Assembly: GCA_008933615.1 (NCBI GenBank)
Contig: WBUR01000035.1
Coordinates: 1-42,681 of the forward strand
DNA: 42,681 nucleotides
Direction: 5' to 3'
DNA from: a bacterium
GTDB lineage: Bacteria > CLD3 > SB21
Positions 33,019 to 42,008 of this stretch are shown here, in pieces. The notes below the pieces were generated by a model that ran no database searches, was not told where the DNA came from, and saw only the letters and a list, made by a program, of their open reading frames with translations. A program made the translations under genes and the position numbers. Position 1 is the first letter of the stretch, and each line of letters starts with the position of its first letter.

Positions 33019-33816
33019 ATGTCGATACAAACCGAATTACATACCGGGATAGAAACCCGTCTTGACGGCAGCGCTTTGATTTCTGCAAAAAATTTGAAGA
33101 AGACGTACCGGATGGGAGACGTTGATGTGCAAGCGTTGCGGGGCGTTTCCCTGGACATTCGTTCAGGTGAATTTGTTGCTATCATGGGCGCGTCTGGATC
33201 TGGGAAATCGACTTTCATGAACATTCTCGGTTGTCTGGATGCGCCTTCGTCCGGAGAGTATTTTCTGGACGGCATTTCGGTCGCTCATATGACAAGGAAG
33301 GAACAGGCTAGTATTCGAAGCCGTAAAATCGGATTTGTTTTTCAGGGTTTTAACCTATTATCACGAACCAGCGCCCTGGAAAATGTTGAATTGCCATTGC
33401 TGTATCAGGGCCTTCCTTCGAACCGGCGCAGGGAACTTGCGTTGGAAGCGCTCAATGCCGTTGGCCTGGATAAACGCTTTGACCACAAGCCGAATGAATT
33501 ATCCGGCGGTCAGCAGCAGCGCGTTGCGATCGCGCGGGCGTTGGCGACGCACCCGTCTATGATCCTGGCTGACGAGCCTACGGGAAATCTCGACAGCAAG
33601 ACCAGTATTGAAATCATGGCGATTTTTCAAAAATTGAATAATAAAGGCATCACGATTATTTTGGTGACGCATGAAAATGATATTGCACAATACGGCCGGC
33701 GCAATGTGGTATTTCGGGACGGCAGGATTATCAAAGATTTCATGGTTGAAACACGCTTGAACCCTGAAGAAGAAATGAAACGCGTTTTAGCCACGTCGAT
33801 TGTAGATAATGCATAA
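33019..33816 (+). CDS. ABC transporter ATPase, MacB/LolD type
   Basis: Nucleotide-binding subunit of the MacAB-type exporter. The 265-residue product has Walker [10 protein letters not shown] (57-65), the Q-loop FQGFNLL, the signature [15 protein letters not shown], Walker [13 protein letters not shown] and the switch His in LVTHEND, all intact. A short N-terminal extension (about 15 residues) precedes the usual start of the domain. In E. coli MacB the ATPase and permease are one protein; here they are two genes, as in many LolCDE-like or MacB-like systems. It sits between macA and the permease. Confidence 0.95.
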   Translation: MSIQTELHTGIETRLDGSALISAKNLKKTYRMGDVDVQALRGVSLDIRSGEFVAIMGASGSGKSTFMNILGCLDAPSSGEYFLDGISVAHMTRKEQASIRSRKIGFVFQGFNLLSRTSALENVELPLLYQGLPSNRRRELALEALNAVGLDKRFDHKPNELSGGQQQRVAIARALATHPSMILADEPTGNLDSKTSIEIMAIFQKLNNKGITIILVTHENDIAQYGRRNVVFRDGRIIKDFMVETRLNPEEEMKRVLATSIVDNA

Positions 33817-33859
33817 CAGATAAAAATTTTCTAAAAACGGTTGATAATAGGTTCTCCGT

Positions 33860-35071
33860 ATGAATTACATGAACATTTTCAAAGTTGCCTATAACGCGTT
33901 GAAACGCAACAAAATGCGCTCTGCATTGACCATGTTGGGAATTGTGATCGGCGTAGGTTCTATCATCGCCATGACCGGAGTGGGCGCAGGCGCGCAGCAG
34001 GAGATTGACAACCAAACCGCCGCATTCGGCACCAATATGATTACGATCCGCCCCGGCGGCGTCACGGCGGGTGGAATCCGTATTCGGTCGGCGACGGAAC
34101 TGTCCGCATCGGACGGCGATGCGATTTTGCGTGAGTGCGATCTCGTTACAGCGCAAACGCCGGTAATCAGAGTTGTGACCAGCGTGGTAACGGCAGAGAG
34201 AAACTGGGGAAGCCAGATTTATGGGGTCAACACCAGCTTTACAACGATTCGCAACTGGGGGCTCAAATACGGTTCAATGTTTACCGATCAGGATTACCGG
34301 TCAGGCAATAAAATGTGCGTGCTGGGATCCACAGTCGCTTCTAATTTATTTGGCCCTTACGATCCGACCGGAGAGATTGTTAGAATTCAGAATATTCCAT
34401 TTCGAATTGCCGGCGTACTGGAATCCAAAGGACAGCTGGCATCGGGACAGGACCAAGACGATATGATCATCATACCGTATACGACCTTTCAGAAGAGAAT
34501 CATTGGGAATCAGGATATCGATTACATATATGTGTCCGTGCGAACCAGTCAGGACATGGCTGCGGCAATAGAAGAAATTCGACAGATCATAAGGACGGCG
34601 CACCGAATTCCGGACTACGGCGACGATGATTTTCAGATCAGAACTCAGGATCAGGTCAATGAAATTGCAAAATCCATTTCTAAAACCGTATCGCTCCTCA
34701 TGATCATCGTTGCATCCATCTCTCTCGTGGTCGGGGGAATAGGGATTATGAATATCATGCTGGTCTCGGTGACGGAGCGAACCCGCGAAATCGGTATTCG
34801 AATGGCGATTGGCGCAACGGAACAGGATATTCTGCTTCAATTTCTGGTGGAAGCGATCGTATTAAGCCTTATGGGCGGTTTGATCGGATTAACGCTGGGG
34901 GTCATAACAGGGCAGATGGTCGAAACCTTCACCAGTTGGTCAGTTTCCATCAGCGCGTCATCTATATTTATTTCAATGGGGTTTGCGGCGGCTATTGGTA
35001 TTTTTTTCGGATTTTATCCGGCAAGAAAAGCCGCGTCACTCAACCCGATCGAGGCATTGCGTTACGAATGA
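33860..35071 (+). CDS. ABC transporter permease, MacB/FtsX type
   Basis: A 403-residue membrane subunit with one N-terminal helix (MRSALTMLGIVIGVGSIIAMTG, near 18-40), a large periplasmic domain (about 45-270) and three C-terminal helices (about 275-305, 325-352, 365-392) in the order of the MacB_PCD and FtsX domains. The conserved motifs VGGIGIMNIMLVSVTERTREIGIR and GFYPARKAASLNPIEALRYE are diagnostic. With the ATPase, macA and tolC it forms a full tripartite exporter, driven by ATP, for a substrate that cannot be read from the sequence (peptides, lipids or drugs in known relatives). Its 3' end overlaps the convergent glutaredoxin gene by 10 bases. Confidence 0.95.
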   Translation: MNYMNIFKVAYNALKRNKMRSALTMLGIVIGVGSIIAMTGVGAGAQQEIDNQTAAFGTNMITIRPGGVTAGGIRIRSATELSASDGDAILRECDLVTAQTPVIRVVTSVVTAERNWGSQIYGVNTSFTTIRNWGLKYGSMFTDQDYRSGNKMCVLGSTVASNLFGPYDPTGEIVRIQNIPFRIAGVLESKGQLASGQDQDDMIIIPYTTFQKRIIGNQDIDYIYVSVRTSQDMAAAIEEIRQIIRTAHRIPDYGDDDFQIRTQDQVNEIAKSISKTVSLLMIIVASISLVVGGIGIMNIMLVSVTERTREIGIRMAIGATEQDILLQFLVEAIVLSLMGGLIGLTLGVITGQMVETFTSWSVSISASSIFISMGFAAAIGIFFGFYPARKAASLNPIEALRYE

Positions 35072-35355
35072 CCGTTTGAGACGACCTGATTTTCTTTCTC
35101 CAACCGCATTTTCAGTAGCGCCGCATCGAGCTTATGTTTAAAAGCTTTTCTGCCGTTGATCCAGATAACAGGAATATCGTATCGGTACTTTTCGAAATAC
35201 TCTTGGTTCTCTTCGATATTAATCTCAATAATCTCCAAATTAAAATACTTCTTTGCTTTTATAAGCACTTCCTTTGCTTCATCGCACAAGTGGCATTCAG
35301 GTTTTGAAAAAATATTTATTACAATTTTGTTTGAATAATTAGAGGGCTCCTTCAT
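35062..35355 (-). CDS. Glutaredoxin-family protein
   Basis: A 97-residue thioredoxin-fold protein with the CxxC motif C21-H-L-C24 (KPECHLCDEAKEVL), followed by the cis-proline in YDIPVIWINGRKAF. It is of the short 'glutaredoxin family/DUF836-like' kind and probably reduces disulfides in the cytoplasm; the partner is unknown. It starts seven bases after the GWxTD gene's stop in the same direction, so they are cotranscribed. Its 3' end overlaps the permease gene's end by 10 bases (convergent), and no terminator is visible. Confidence 0.85.
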   Translation of the reverse strand: MKEPSNYSNKIVINIFSKPECHLCDEAKEVLIKAKKYFNLEIIEINIEENQEYFEKYRYDIPVIWINGRKAFKHKLDAALLKMRLEKENQVVSNGHS

Positions 35356-35362
35356 ACAACCG

Positions 35363-37381
35363 CTATTCGTTAATGGTTATGGGCAATACCCGTTCAATGG
35401 ACTCGTGCGCAATCATGTCGGTAACCTGCAAATATAGATCATATGTACCGGCGGGAATATCGTTCAGATTGACACCGAAATAATAACGTTCATCGCGCGC
35501 ATAACTTGTGACTTCAAATGAAGAACCGATCTGCCCCTGCTTCTCAGCGAGTAGATATTTGATCGCGCCGACAATTCCAGATTTACCTCGATGCTGAATT
35601 CGTGTGCTGACTTTATACCGGCCGCGTGATTCATTATTCAGTAAAAGATTATATACTTCAAAGTACAAGTAGAGGTTGTCGCTTCTTAAAAACGTATTGG
35701 TGAAATTGGGGATGATCTTTACGTCGCGCTGTTCGGTAATATGGGATGCGACGATAACATCACTCAGCAACAATCGGTCACCCGTATAGTCCGTGATCCG
35801 GGCGTTGTCACGGGAAACAGCGCTGCGCCGGTCTCCCAAAGTCATAATCTCAAAAGAGTACCGTTGCGCGGCTGCCTTCGTTGGCAATTGATTCAGCTCG
35901 ATATAGCTTATGAAGGATTGTTCCGTAATATCCTGGCGTCCAAGCCTGAGCCGCTTGCGCGATTCGTGGACAATATTTGCCCGTGAATCCAGAAAGAACA
36001 ATCCGCATTCTGCTTCCACATCCATTGCAAGCACGTCAAATTCCGGTTCAATGCCCTTAATATAAGTCTGAAAATAAGCTCTGGCGCGAGTACTCCCATT
36101 TGCTCCTTTGAATTGATACAATCGGCTTTGCATCTCAAAAGTTTTTTCACGCGGCAGGGCATACAATTCCTCGTGTACGTTATAGGCGGAACGGGAAACA
36201 ATAAAGGATTTCTGATCCATTAAGAATTGTCCGCTGGCATATTCATCGTCAAAATTAAATGAAAATTCCGGATAAACCCATATTTCAGCGCCGCCGAGTT
36301 TTCTCTCATCAGGCTGGGTTTTGTAGGACAGCACGGGCTTGCCGTAGCGTATGTAGATCATACCCCGGTCGGTTTTCCAACCGGCTATGTTCATTCGAGG
36401 GATGCTAAATCGTAAATTTGTATACGTCATGCGATTATAATGCTCCAAAAGCCTTTCATTAAAAGCGGTGAGATACAGAGGATCTTTATTATTCCAAAAC
36501 GATTTTTGAAATTGTGCAGCTTCAGAAGGAACAACAGCGCCGTTCAGATACTGTTTTAGATCTTTGGGCAAAACGATATAACCAATATGATTAAATGCAG
36601 ACAATTCCTCCTCGGACATAAAATTCATCGCCATTTGATAATATCCCTGCGATTTTTCGTACTGCGCAGAATAGTAGCAGGCCAACGCCGCGAAAGCATA
36701 GGCATCCTTGTCGCGCGGATTCATCTCGATTATCTTTTCAAACAGTCGCGACATCTTATCAAAACTGCGTATTTCATAATACAAAAGGCCGAGATGAAAA
36801 AGAGCGTCCCGATGCGACGACTGGAATTCCAGCGCTTTTTCATAGCAGTATGCGGAATACCGAAGATCGTCTTCTCCAAAATGGGCAAGTGAGATAAAAT
36901 TGTCATCGCTGACAACGCTGATCATGTCCCTGTATTTTAATGCAAATCGTTCTGCAACAAGGCCTTTATAATAATACGCTTCGGCATACTGCGTATTGTA
37001 AGACTGACGAGGATTAAGGGGCGCGGACAATAATCGGTCGCAGGACTCGTTTGCCGTACGATAAAATCCTTGTTCAAACAACACTCGAATATTGGTAATT
37101 ATGAAATCGATGTTATCCGGTTGATTCAGCATAGCCTTCTCAATATGTTCCTTTGCCTTCTTACGCGCCCGGACCGTGTTTTTTGAAAGGTATAATTCCG
37201 CCAATCGCTGCTGGGCAAACGAATAATAAAATGAGGACGCAGGTACTTTATTTAACGAATCAATGGTTGCGTCATAGATGTCGGTATAATGAGAACGCGG
37301 CGCGGCACACAACGATTTTTCTGTTAAGAACAGCGGGAAAAAAATAAGCAGCAATGTTCGTATACATGTTTTCATCGTCAT
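35363..37381 (-). CDS. GWxTD domain-containing protein with TPR repeats
   Basis: A 672-residue exported protein. It has a signal sequence (MKTCIRTLLLIFFPLFLTEKSLCA), helical TPR-like repeats (about 50-260), and a C-terminal beta-rich GWxTD domain beginning at Gly334-Trp335-Lys-Thr-Asp338 (AGWKTDRGMIYIRYGKP). GWxTD proteins are found mainly in the FCB group and Acidobacteriota, and their function is unknown. The start may be the ATG at 37381 or 37375; the second begins the signal sequence more naturally. A promoter lies about 70 bases upstream, overlapping the 3' end of the DUF2062 gene. A glutaredoxin-like gene follows in the same transcript. Confidence 0.88.
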   Translation of the reverse strand: MTMKTCIRTLLLIFFPLFLTEKSLCAAPRSHYTDIYDATIDSLNKVPASSFYYSFAQQRLAELYLSKNTVRARKKAKEHIEKAMLNQPDNIDFIITNIRVLFEQGFYRTANESCDRLLSAPLNPRQSYNTQYAEAYYYKGLVAERFALKYRDMISVVSDDNFISLAHFGEDDLRYSAYCYEKALEFQSSHRDALFHLGLLYYEIRSFDKMSRLFEKIIEMNPRDKDAYAFAALACYYSAQYEKSQGYYQMAMNFMSEEELSAFNHIGYIVLPKDLKQYLNGAVVPSEAAQFQKSFWNNKDPLYLTAFNERLLEHYNRMTYTNLRFSIPRMNIAGWKTDRGMIYIRYGKPVLSYKTQPDERKLGGAEIWVYPEFSFNFDDEYASGQFLMDQKSFIVSRSAYNVHEELYALPREKTFEMQSRLYQFKGANGSTRARAYFQTYIKGIEPEFDVLAMDVEAECGLFFLDSRANIVHESRKRLRLGRQDITEQSFISYIELNQLPTKAAAQRYSFEIMTLGDRRSAVSRDNARITDYTGDRLLLSDVIVASHITEQRDVKIIPNFTNTFLRSDNLYLYFEVYNLLLNNESRGRYKVSTRIQHRGKSGIVGAIKYLLAEKQGQIGSSFEVTSYARDERYYFGVNLNDIPAGTYDLYLQVTDMIAHESIERVLPITINE

Positions 37382-37450
37382 GATGATTCAGTTAAACCGA
37401 TAAAGAATATAAAGGCGCTAAGATGGTTTTTTTGCTAAGATTTGCTGTTG

Positions 37451-37481
37451 TAAATATAGAGCAGGAAATTTCGAAAGTCAA
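37451..37481 (-). promoter_or_regulatory. Housekeeping promoter of the GWxTD gene
   Basis: Minus strand: TTGACT (37481-37476), 17 bases, then TATATT(TA) (37458-37451). Both hexamers are near consensus at ideal spacing, and the layout equals that before rplU. It overlaps the last bases of the DUF2062 gene and would give a leader of about 65 bases. Confidence 0.6.
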
Positions 37482-37978
37482 GCGGAGGGGGTTGGTGCGA
37501 ATCGCGCGAAAACCGGCGTTAATATACGATAGAAAGCAAATGATAATATAGGCCCGACAAGCAGCCAGGCAACCACGGCCCTGGCGTTGGCCAGCCACAA
37601 AGCCTCAATGGTTCCAAGTGTATCCTTGGCCAGCATCGTGAATATCTGTTCAACGGAAAACGGCAATGGCTCGGTCTGAAACAGCCATGCGCCGAGATGG
37701 AAAAAAGGTATGAACAGAATCAGTTGCAGAGGATACGCAAAATAATTTACCAACTGAATGGCGACCTGATTGACGCGGAAGAGAAATCCGAAAGCAGTAC
37801 ATAAAATGGTCGTAGCGCCGATCACGGGAAATATACCAAGGCTTACGCCCAATCCTACGCTCAATGCAAGTTTATCAGGTGTAATTCCCTGTTTGAGAAG
37901 GTTGAGCAAAGGGCTAACTAGACTCTTCTTAAAAAAATTGATCAGGATCATTAACAACCGGCCTTGAATTATCCGCAT
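37478..37978 (-). CDS. DUF2062 domain-containing membrane protein
   Basis: A 166-residue protein with about three hydrophobic segments and the DUF2062 signature KLALSVGLGVSLGIFPVIGATT followed by 'RVNQVAIQLVNYFAYPLQL'. The family often stands next to glycosyltransferases or lipid genes and its function is unknown. It begins 12 bases after the stop of the CFA-like gene and is the last gene of the lipid-modification operon. The ATG at 37978 has no good ribosome-binding site; the ATG at 37951 (MILINFFKK, with AAGG upstream) is a reasonable alternative. Confidence 0.85.
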   Translation of the reverse strand: MRIIQGRLLMILINFFKKSLVSPLLNLLKQGITPDKLALSVGLGVSLGIFPVIGATTILCTAFGFLFRVNQVAIQLVNYFAYPLQLILFIPFFHLGAWLFQTEPLPFSVEQIFTMLAKDTLGTIEALWLANARAVVAWLLVGPILSFAFYRILTPVFARFAPTPSA

Positions 37979-37990
37979 AGAATGAAAAAT

Positions 37991-39253
37991 CTAATACGCA
38001 ATATTATTTGGGCGCGTATAGATCATTTGCACGACGCTAATATTACGCATATAAAAGGCTGCTTCGCAATAGCTGAAATAATAATTCCATTTGCGTATAA
38101 AACGGCTGTCGAAGCCGAGTTTTTTAACATGATCTTTGTTGCGGTTAAAATTCTCACGCCATATTGCAAGGGTTCGCGCATAGTGATGGCCCATATTCTT
38201 GAGATCTATCAAATTCAGTTCGCCGGTTCTATTGATCGCTTGATTCAGCGCAGCAATAGAAGGCAGCAACGACCCCGGGAAAATGTGTTTCTGGATCCAG
38301 TCCACATTCTTTCTAAGACTGTCATAACGGGTGTCGGGACAGGTAATCACCTGAAGTCCGAGGATACCGTCCGCCTTTAACAGCGCGTGGCATTGAGCAA
38401 AGTATGATTCCAAATATTTATGGCCTACAGCCTCAAGCATTTCAATCGAAACAATCTTATCGAATTGTCCCGTCAGCTTACGGTAATCTGTGAGCAGGAT
38501 CGTGATCTTGTCCGATAATCCTTCTTTTTCAAATCGGTCCTTGGCGTATTGGAATTGTTGTTCGGAAATAGTGATCGTGGTGATCTTACAGCCGTAGTTC
38601 TTGACGACATGAACGGCAAATCCTCCCCATCCGCTTCCGATCTCCAAAACATGATCCGTCGCCTTGATCTGCAATTGACGGCAAAGCCGGTCGTATTTTT
38701 CTGATTGCGCTTCTTCTAGTGATTGATCCGGCCTGTTGAAATGGCCGCTGGAATAGGTCATGCCGGGATCAAGAAATAGTCTGAAAAAATCATTACTCAG
38801 GTCATAATGTTCGGAAATATTCCGACGGGCGATCTTAAGCGTATTCTCACGGGACCGGTGATACCAGCGGTTGATACTTTTAAGAATGTTTAGAGGCGCA
38901 AACCGGCGTCGTGAGCCTGATATGGTAGGGCTGTTGTCGATATTCAAAATGAACCAGTTGATCACCCGTGTAATGTCGTCCGTTTCCCAATCCCCGTCCA
39001 CGTAAGATTCCCCGAATCCCACATCGCCGTAAAAAACACATTTGTTGAAAAAAGCCGGATTGAGAATACGAATCCGCGCTTTGTGACCGGACAACGGATC
39101 TCCGATCCTGATCAATTCTCCGTCGGTCAAAGAGATTTCCAGGTAACCCTTCTGCATTTGTTTCAGCATCCGGAGCACCAGCCATTGTTGCCACTTAAAC
39201 TTATTGCCCGCAGTTCTTGAACACAGCATGTCCGTGCTAAGCGTGCCTTCCAT
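37991..39253 (-). CDS. Cyclopropane-fatty-acid-synthase-like methyltransferase
   Basis: A 420-residue SAM-dependent enzyme that acts on unsaturated phospholipid acyl chains in known relatives. It has the N-terminal lipid-binding domain with FYGDVGFGESYVDGDWE, the ISEHYDLSNDFFRLFLDPGMTYS block, the SAM site VLEIGSGWGGFAVHV (about 202-216) and EMLEAVG (271-277). Compared with E. coli Cfa as I recall it, the bicarbonate-site Cys139 is Ser169 here and His266 is Gln301 (LGLQVITCPDTRYD). These changes match the CFA-like subgroup that stands with DUF1365 and flavin oxidoreductase genes, so the product may not be a cyclopropane. GAGG before the ATG at 39253 fixes the start, which overlaps DUF1365 by 17 bases. 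Confidence 0.9.
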   Translation of the reverse strand: MEGTLSTDMLCSRTAGNKFKWQQWLVLRMLKQMQKGYLEISLTDGELIRIGDPLSGHKARIRILNPAFFNKCVFYGDVGFGESYVDGDWETDDITRVINWFILNIDNSPTISGSRRRFAPLNILKSINRWYHRSRENTLKIARRNISEHYDLSNDFFRLFLDPGMTYSSGHFNRPDQSLEEAQSEKYDRLCRQLQIKATDHVLEIGSGWGGFAVHVVKNYGCKITTITISEQQFQYAKDRFEKEGLSDKITILLTDYRKLTGQFDKIVSIEMLEAVGHKYLESYFAQCHALLKADGILGLQVITCPDTRYDSLRKNVDWIQKHIFPGSLLPSIAALNQAINRTGELNLIDLKNMGHHYARTLAIWRENFNRNKDHVKKLGFDSRFIRKWNYYFSYCEAAFYMRNISVVQMIYTRPNNIAY

Positions 39254-40013
39254 GATATACCTCGCGTTGTAATTCCAATTGGTCGTTTTTCTTATGGTAA
39301 TTCAGTTTTTTCAGAAACAGTTTTAGCGCTTGCCAATGTATCAGCGTAATGATCTGAAGCGTGATGAATGGAAATCGCAGAAAGTTTCGGATTAATGCCG
39401 CATCCGATATGGCTTTTCTTCTTCCAATTAAGGCGCTAATGAAGAATTTTTTTCCGTGCTGAAAATCATTTATCTTTATGTCCAATTCCTCGCCCGGCAC
39501 GGTCAACTGAAAATCAAATTCCGTATCCATGTCGATAAAAGGAGAGACGTAAAAATATTTTGTTGTTCTTTTACTGAACGTCTTATTCTCCAATTGTTCA
39601 CCGTTAAAGAAATACGGTTTGAGTTCACCAAAGGTATTGCCCACTTCGGCAACGGCGCAAACAGGATTGTTGCTGCGGTCAAAGCAGAAATAAAACGAGA
39701 CCGGATTGAAAACATAGCCGAACGTAGCCAGGTTGGTCAGCAGGCCGATCCTCAATTCCGCCCCGTCAATGCCTTTGCCTGAAAGATAAGCGAGAATATT
39801 GTCTTTCACCGTAGCACCCGATACTTGCAAATGATCGCGGTCGCGAAAGCTGAAAATGTTGAACCGATTTCGGCTAAGTAAACGGAATCTTTCTGTCAGC
39901 ATGTCCACCTCGTCAAGATCGATGTAGAACATGAATACACGGTATACAAACCGGTGTTGTTTAGGTTCCAGCCGGTGATGCATCACAGTGCAGTCATATA
40001 AACAAGATTTCAT
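39237..40013 (-). CDS. DUF1365 domain-containing protein
   Basis: A 258-residue protein of the DUF1365 family, beginning MKSCLYDCTVMHHRLEPKQH and carrying 'FVYRVFMFYIDLDEVD', LLTNLATFGYVFNPVSFYFC and NTFGELKPYFF, all typical. Its enzymatic role is unproven; it is nearly always next to a flavin oxidoreductase and a CFA-like methyltransferase. The ATG at 40013 is preferred over the ATG at 40019: it overlaps the oxidoreductase stop as ATGA, and AAGGAA is at the right distance. Overlaps on both sides show tight translational coupling. Confidence 0.92.
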   Translation of the reverse strand: MKSCLYDCTVMHHRLEPKQHRFVYRVFMFYIDLDEVDMLTERFRLLSRNRFNIFSFRDRDHLQVSGATVKDNILAYLSGKGIDGAELRIGLLTNLATFGYVFNPVSFYFCFDRSNNPVCAVAEVGNTFGELKPYFFNGEQLENKTFSKRTTKYFYVSPFIDMDTEFDFQLTVPGEELDIKINDFQHGKKFFISALIGRRKAISDAALIRNFLRFPFITLQIITLIHWQALKLFLKKLNYHKKNDQLELQREVYHGRHA

Positions 40014-41275
40014 GACCATATTTCCTTACCGGAAAGCCGGCGGCTTAATTCGAGCGCCGAAGTAAACGCGTCTTCATGGAAACCGTACCGGAAATAACTG
40101 CCGCAAAAATAGACCGGCCCTTCGGCGTTCAACTTAGGAAGATCCTTCTGTGCTTCGACGGCGCCGACAGAAAATAAAGGATGTTCATAGTCGATCTGCT
40201 TGAGTATATTTCCTGGGTCAATATTTTCGGCGCCGTTAATGGATACAAAATAGTCCCGCTTATCGGAAACGTGCTGCAGGCTGTTCATGTAATATATTGT
40301 TGAAGGTGTCAATGAGCCCGACGTATCCGAATCCAAACGGTAATTCCACGACGCCCATGCGCGTTTTGTACTCGGCATAAAAGAGACATCCGTATGAAGT
40401 GTTGCAATATTCTTCTGATAGCGGAACTCCTTCAACAACCGAGACTCCAAATCCGTCGGCCTTTCCAGAAGTCTTAGTGCCTGATCGCCATGACAAGCAA
40501 GAATAACGGAATCGTAAATCGCCTTGTTTCCTTGCGCATCGGTTACCGCAGCTTTACCGCTTTCTTTGACAATCTTCACGGCGGCACGTTTCGTATGAAT
40601 GCGATCCCTGAAAGGCGCAATAAGTTTGTCACGATAAGACCGGCTTCCGTCCACAAGAGTTTTCCACTGATGCTGCGTATTCAGTCCTAAAAAACCGTGG
40701 GTGTGAAAGAAACGTACGAGCGCCGCGACAGGGAAATGTGTCATCTTGTCCGGCGCAGTGGACCACACGGCGGAACTCATAGGAATGATATATTTGTACA
40801 GAAAATCTCTGTCGAATTGTTTCTCCGCAACGTATTCTTCAAGCGTGTAAGTACTGTATTTGTTTTCAGTCAGCACCTCCACACATTCTTTATTAAATCG
40901 GTTGATATTAGTAAGCATTTTTATGAATCCGATATTGAAAATATTTTTTCTCTGCGCGAACAGCCCGTTGAGGCCTGAACCGCTATATTCAAGGCCCGTC
41001 GGCACATGCTGGACGCTGAATGACATGGACGTGTTCTTTTCTTTAACGCCTAATTCCTTGAAAAGACGGATTAGGTTCGGATAGGTCACGTCATTGTATA
41101 CCATAAATCCGGTGTCAATGTAGATCGGCTTGCCGTTCTCATCCACGGTGACCGTATTGGTGTGGCCGCCGATATAGTTTTCCTGTTCATACACTGTAAG
41201 GTCGTATTCCTTGTGCAGGAAATGTGCGCACCCCATGCCGGCTATGCCCGTACCGATGATCGCGAGAGATTTCAT
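40010..41275 (-). CDS. FAD-dependent oxidoreductase (amine-oxidase-like)
   Basis: A 421-residue flavoprotein with the N-terminal dinucleotide motif IIGTGIAGMGCAHFL (G8, G10, G13) and the following VYEQENYIGGHTNTV, a typical start of the NAD(P)/FAD-dependent amine-oxidase/desaturase group. The C-terminus has VYFCGSYFRYGFHEDAFTSALE, the second FAD contact. Relatives in DUF1365/CFA-like operons act on membrane fatty acids; in Rhodobacter a similar set (UfaO/UfaD/UfaM) makes furan fatty acids, though I cannot assign this protein to one of them. It starts one base after the previous stop and overlaps DUF1365. Confidence 0.9.
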   Translation of the reverse strand: MKSLAIIGTGIAGMGCAHFLHKEYDLTVYEQENYIGGHTNTVTVDENGKPIYIDTGFMVYNDVTYPNLIRLFKELGVKEKNTSMSFSVQHVPTGLEYSGSGLNGLFAQRKNIFNIGFIKMLTNINRFNKECVEVLTENKYSTYTLEEYVAEKQFDRDFLYKYIIPMSSAVWSTAPDKMTHFPVAALVRFFHTHGFLGLNTQHQWKTLVDGSRSYRDKLIAPFRDRIHTKRAAVKIVKESGKAAVTDAQGNKAIYDSVILACHGDQALRLLERPTDLESRLLKEFRYQKNIATLHTDVSFMPSTKRAWASWNYRLDSDTSGSLTPSTIYYMNSLQHVSDKRDYFVSINGAENIDPGNILKQIDYEHPLFSVGAVEAQKDLPKLNAEGPVYFCGSYFRYGFHEDAFTSALELSRRLSGKEIWS

Positions 41276-41276
41276 T

Positions 41277-42008
41277 CTATTTTACTGCTTGGTAGTTGAA
41301 TTCCATCCTGACTTTGTGGCTTTTCCCGTCGTCGTTATAAATATTGGATATGCCGTCGTACACCACGAGTTTGCGTGACTCTGTATCGTATGTCAGATGA
41401 ATCGCTTCTACGAAAAGTCGGAGAAAAAAATTATCGATATCCATGTTCAGCATCACCGCCGGCCGGTTTTCGTGCACTATGTTGCGTTTCTTATATACGC
41501 GAAATGAAAAATAATCCAATTGACTTGGCGCAACAAAATTGAATGTGAGTAATTCGCCCTTCATCAGTTTTACCCAATTCTTTTCAACAAAAAAATTGAA
41601 CCCCGCGTCGATGATCGCCGGTTCAGGGACGCTCAGTATTTTTTCCTGATACGGATCGTCCGGGGAACCTCCTGTGAAAACACGTATCATAGAACCGGTG
41701 ACTTCCGCTCCTTCCGCATATCCGGTGCGCAGATCGTCCAGCCTGAAATCGGGTTTTATCGGATCGCGTTCGAAATTGACATGACGTTTAACGATCGTTT
41801 CCCCTTGGGCGTTTTTGTATGTGAAATTCCATATGCCCGGCCTGTCCGGCTGATCAGTCTGTTTACGTTCTTCCGTGTAAAGCAAAACACGGGTGCCTCG
41901 GTCGAAAGCACGCGTGACCAGGGTCGTGACGGTGGAATTGTTGTTCACCGTAAAGCCGGCGGAAACCAATGCTAAAAAAATAATGAAAATCATTCGCCCG
42001 GCCATCAT
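41277..42008 (-). CDS. Exported protein of unknown function in the lipid operon
   Basis: A 243-residue protein with a signal sequence (MIFIIFLALVSAGFTVN) and a beta-rich mature part (for example RVLLYTEERKQTDQP, IWNFTYKNAQGETIVKRHVNFERD, YFSFRVYKKRNIVHENRPA). I do not recognise the family. The absence of cysteine in the mature part argues against a lipoprotein or a redox enzyme. It overlaps the upstream methyltransferase stop by the ATG (TGATG) and precedes the flavin oxidoreductase by one base, so it is fully within the operon. Its periplasmic place suggests contact with membrane lipids, but that is inference. Confidence 0.75.
   Translation of the reverse strand: MMAGRMIFIIFLALVSAGFTVNNNSTVTTLVTRAFDRGTRVLLYTEERKQTDQPDRPGIWNFTYKNAQGETIVKRHVNFERDPIKPDFRLDDLRTGYAEGAEVTGSMIRVFTGGSPDDPYQEKILSVPEPAIIDAGFNFFVEKNWVKLMKGELLTFNFVAPSQLDYFSFRVYKKRNIVHENRPAVMLNMDIDNFFLRLFVEAIHLTYDTESRKLVVYDGISNIYNDDGKSHKVRMEFNYQAVK

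Noticed and set aside
41277-42008. Assignment to DUF3833 by analogy with other CFA operons
   Set aside because: I cannot see the DUF3833 sequence pattern in it; operon position alone is not enough.
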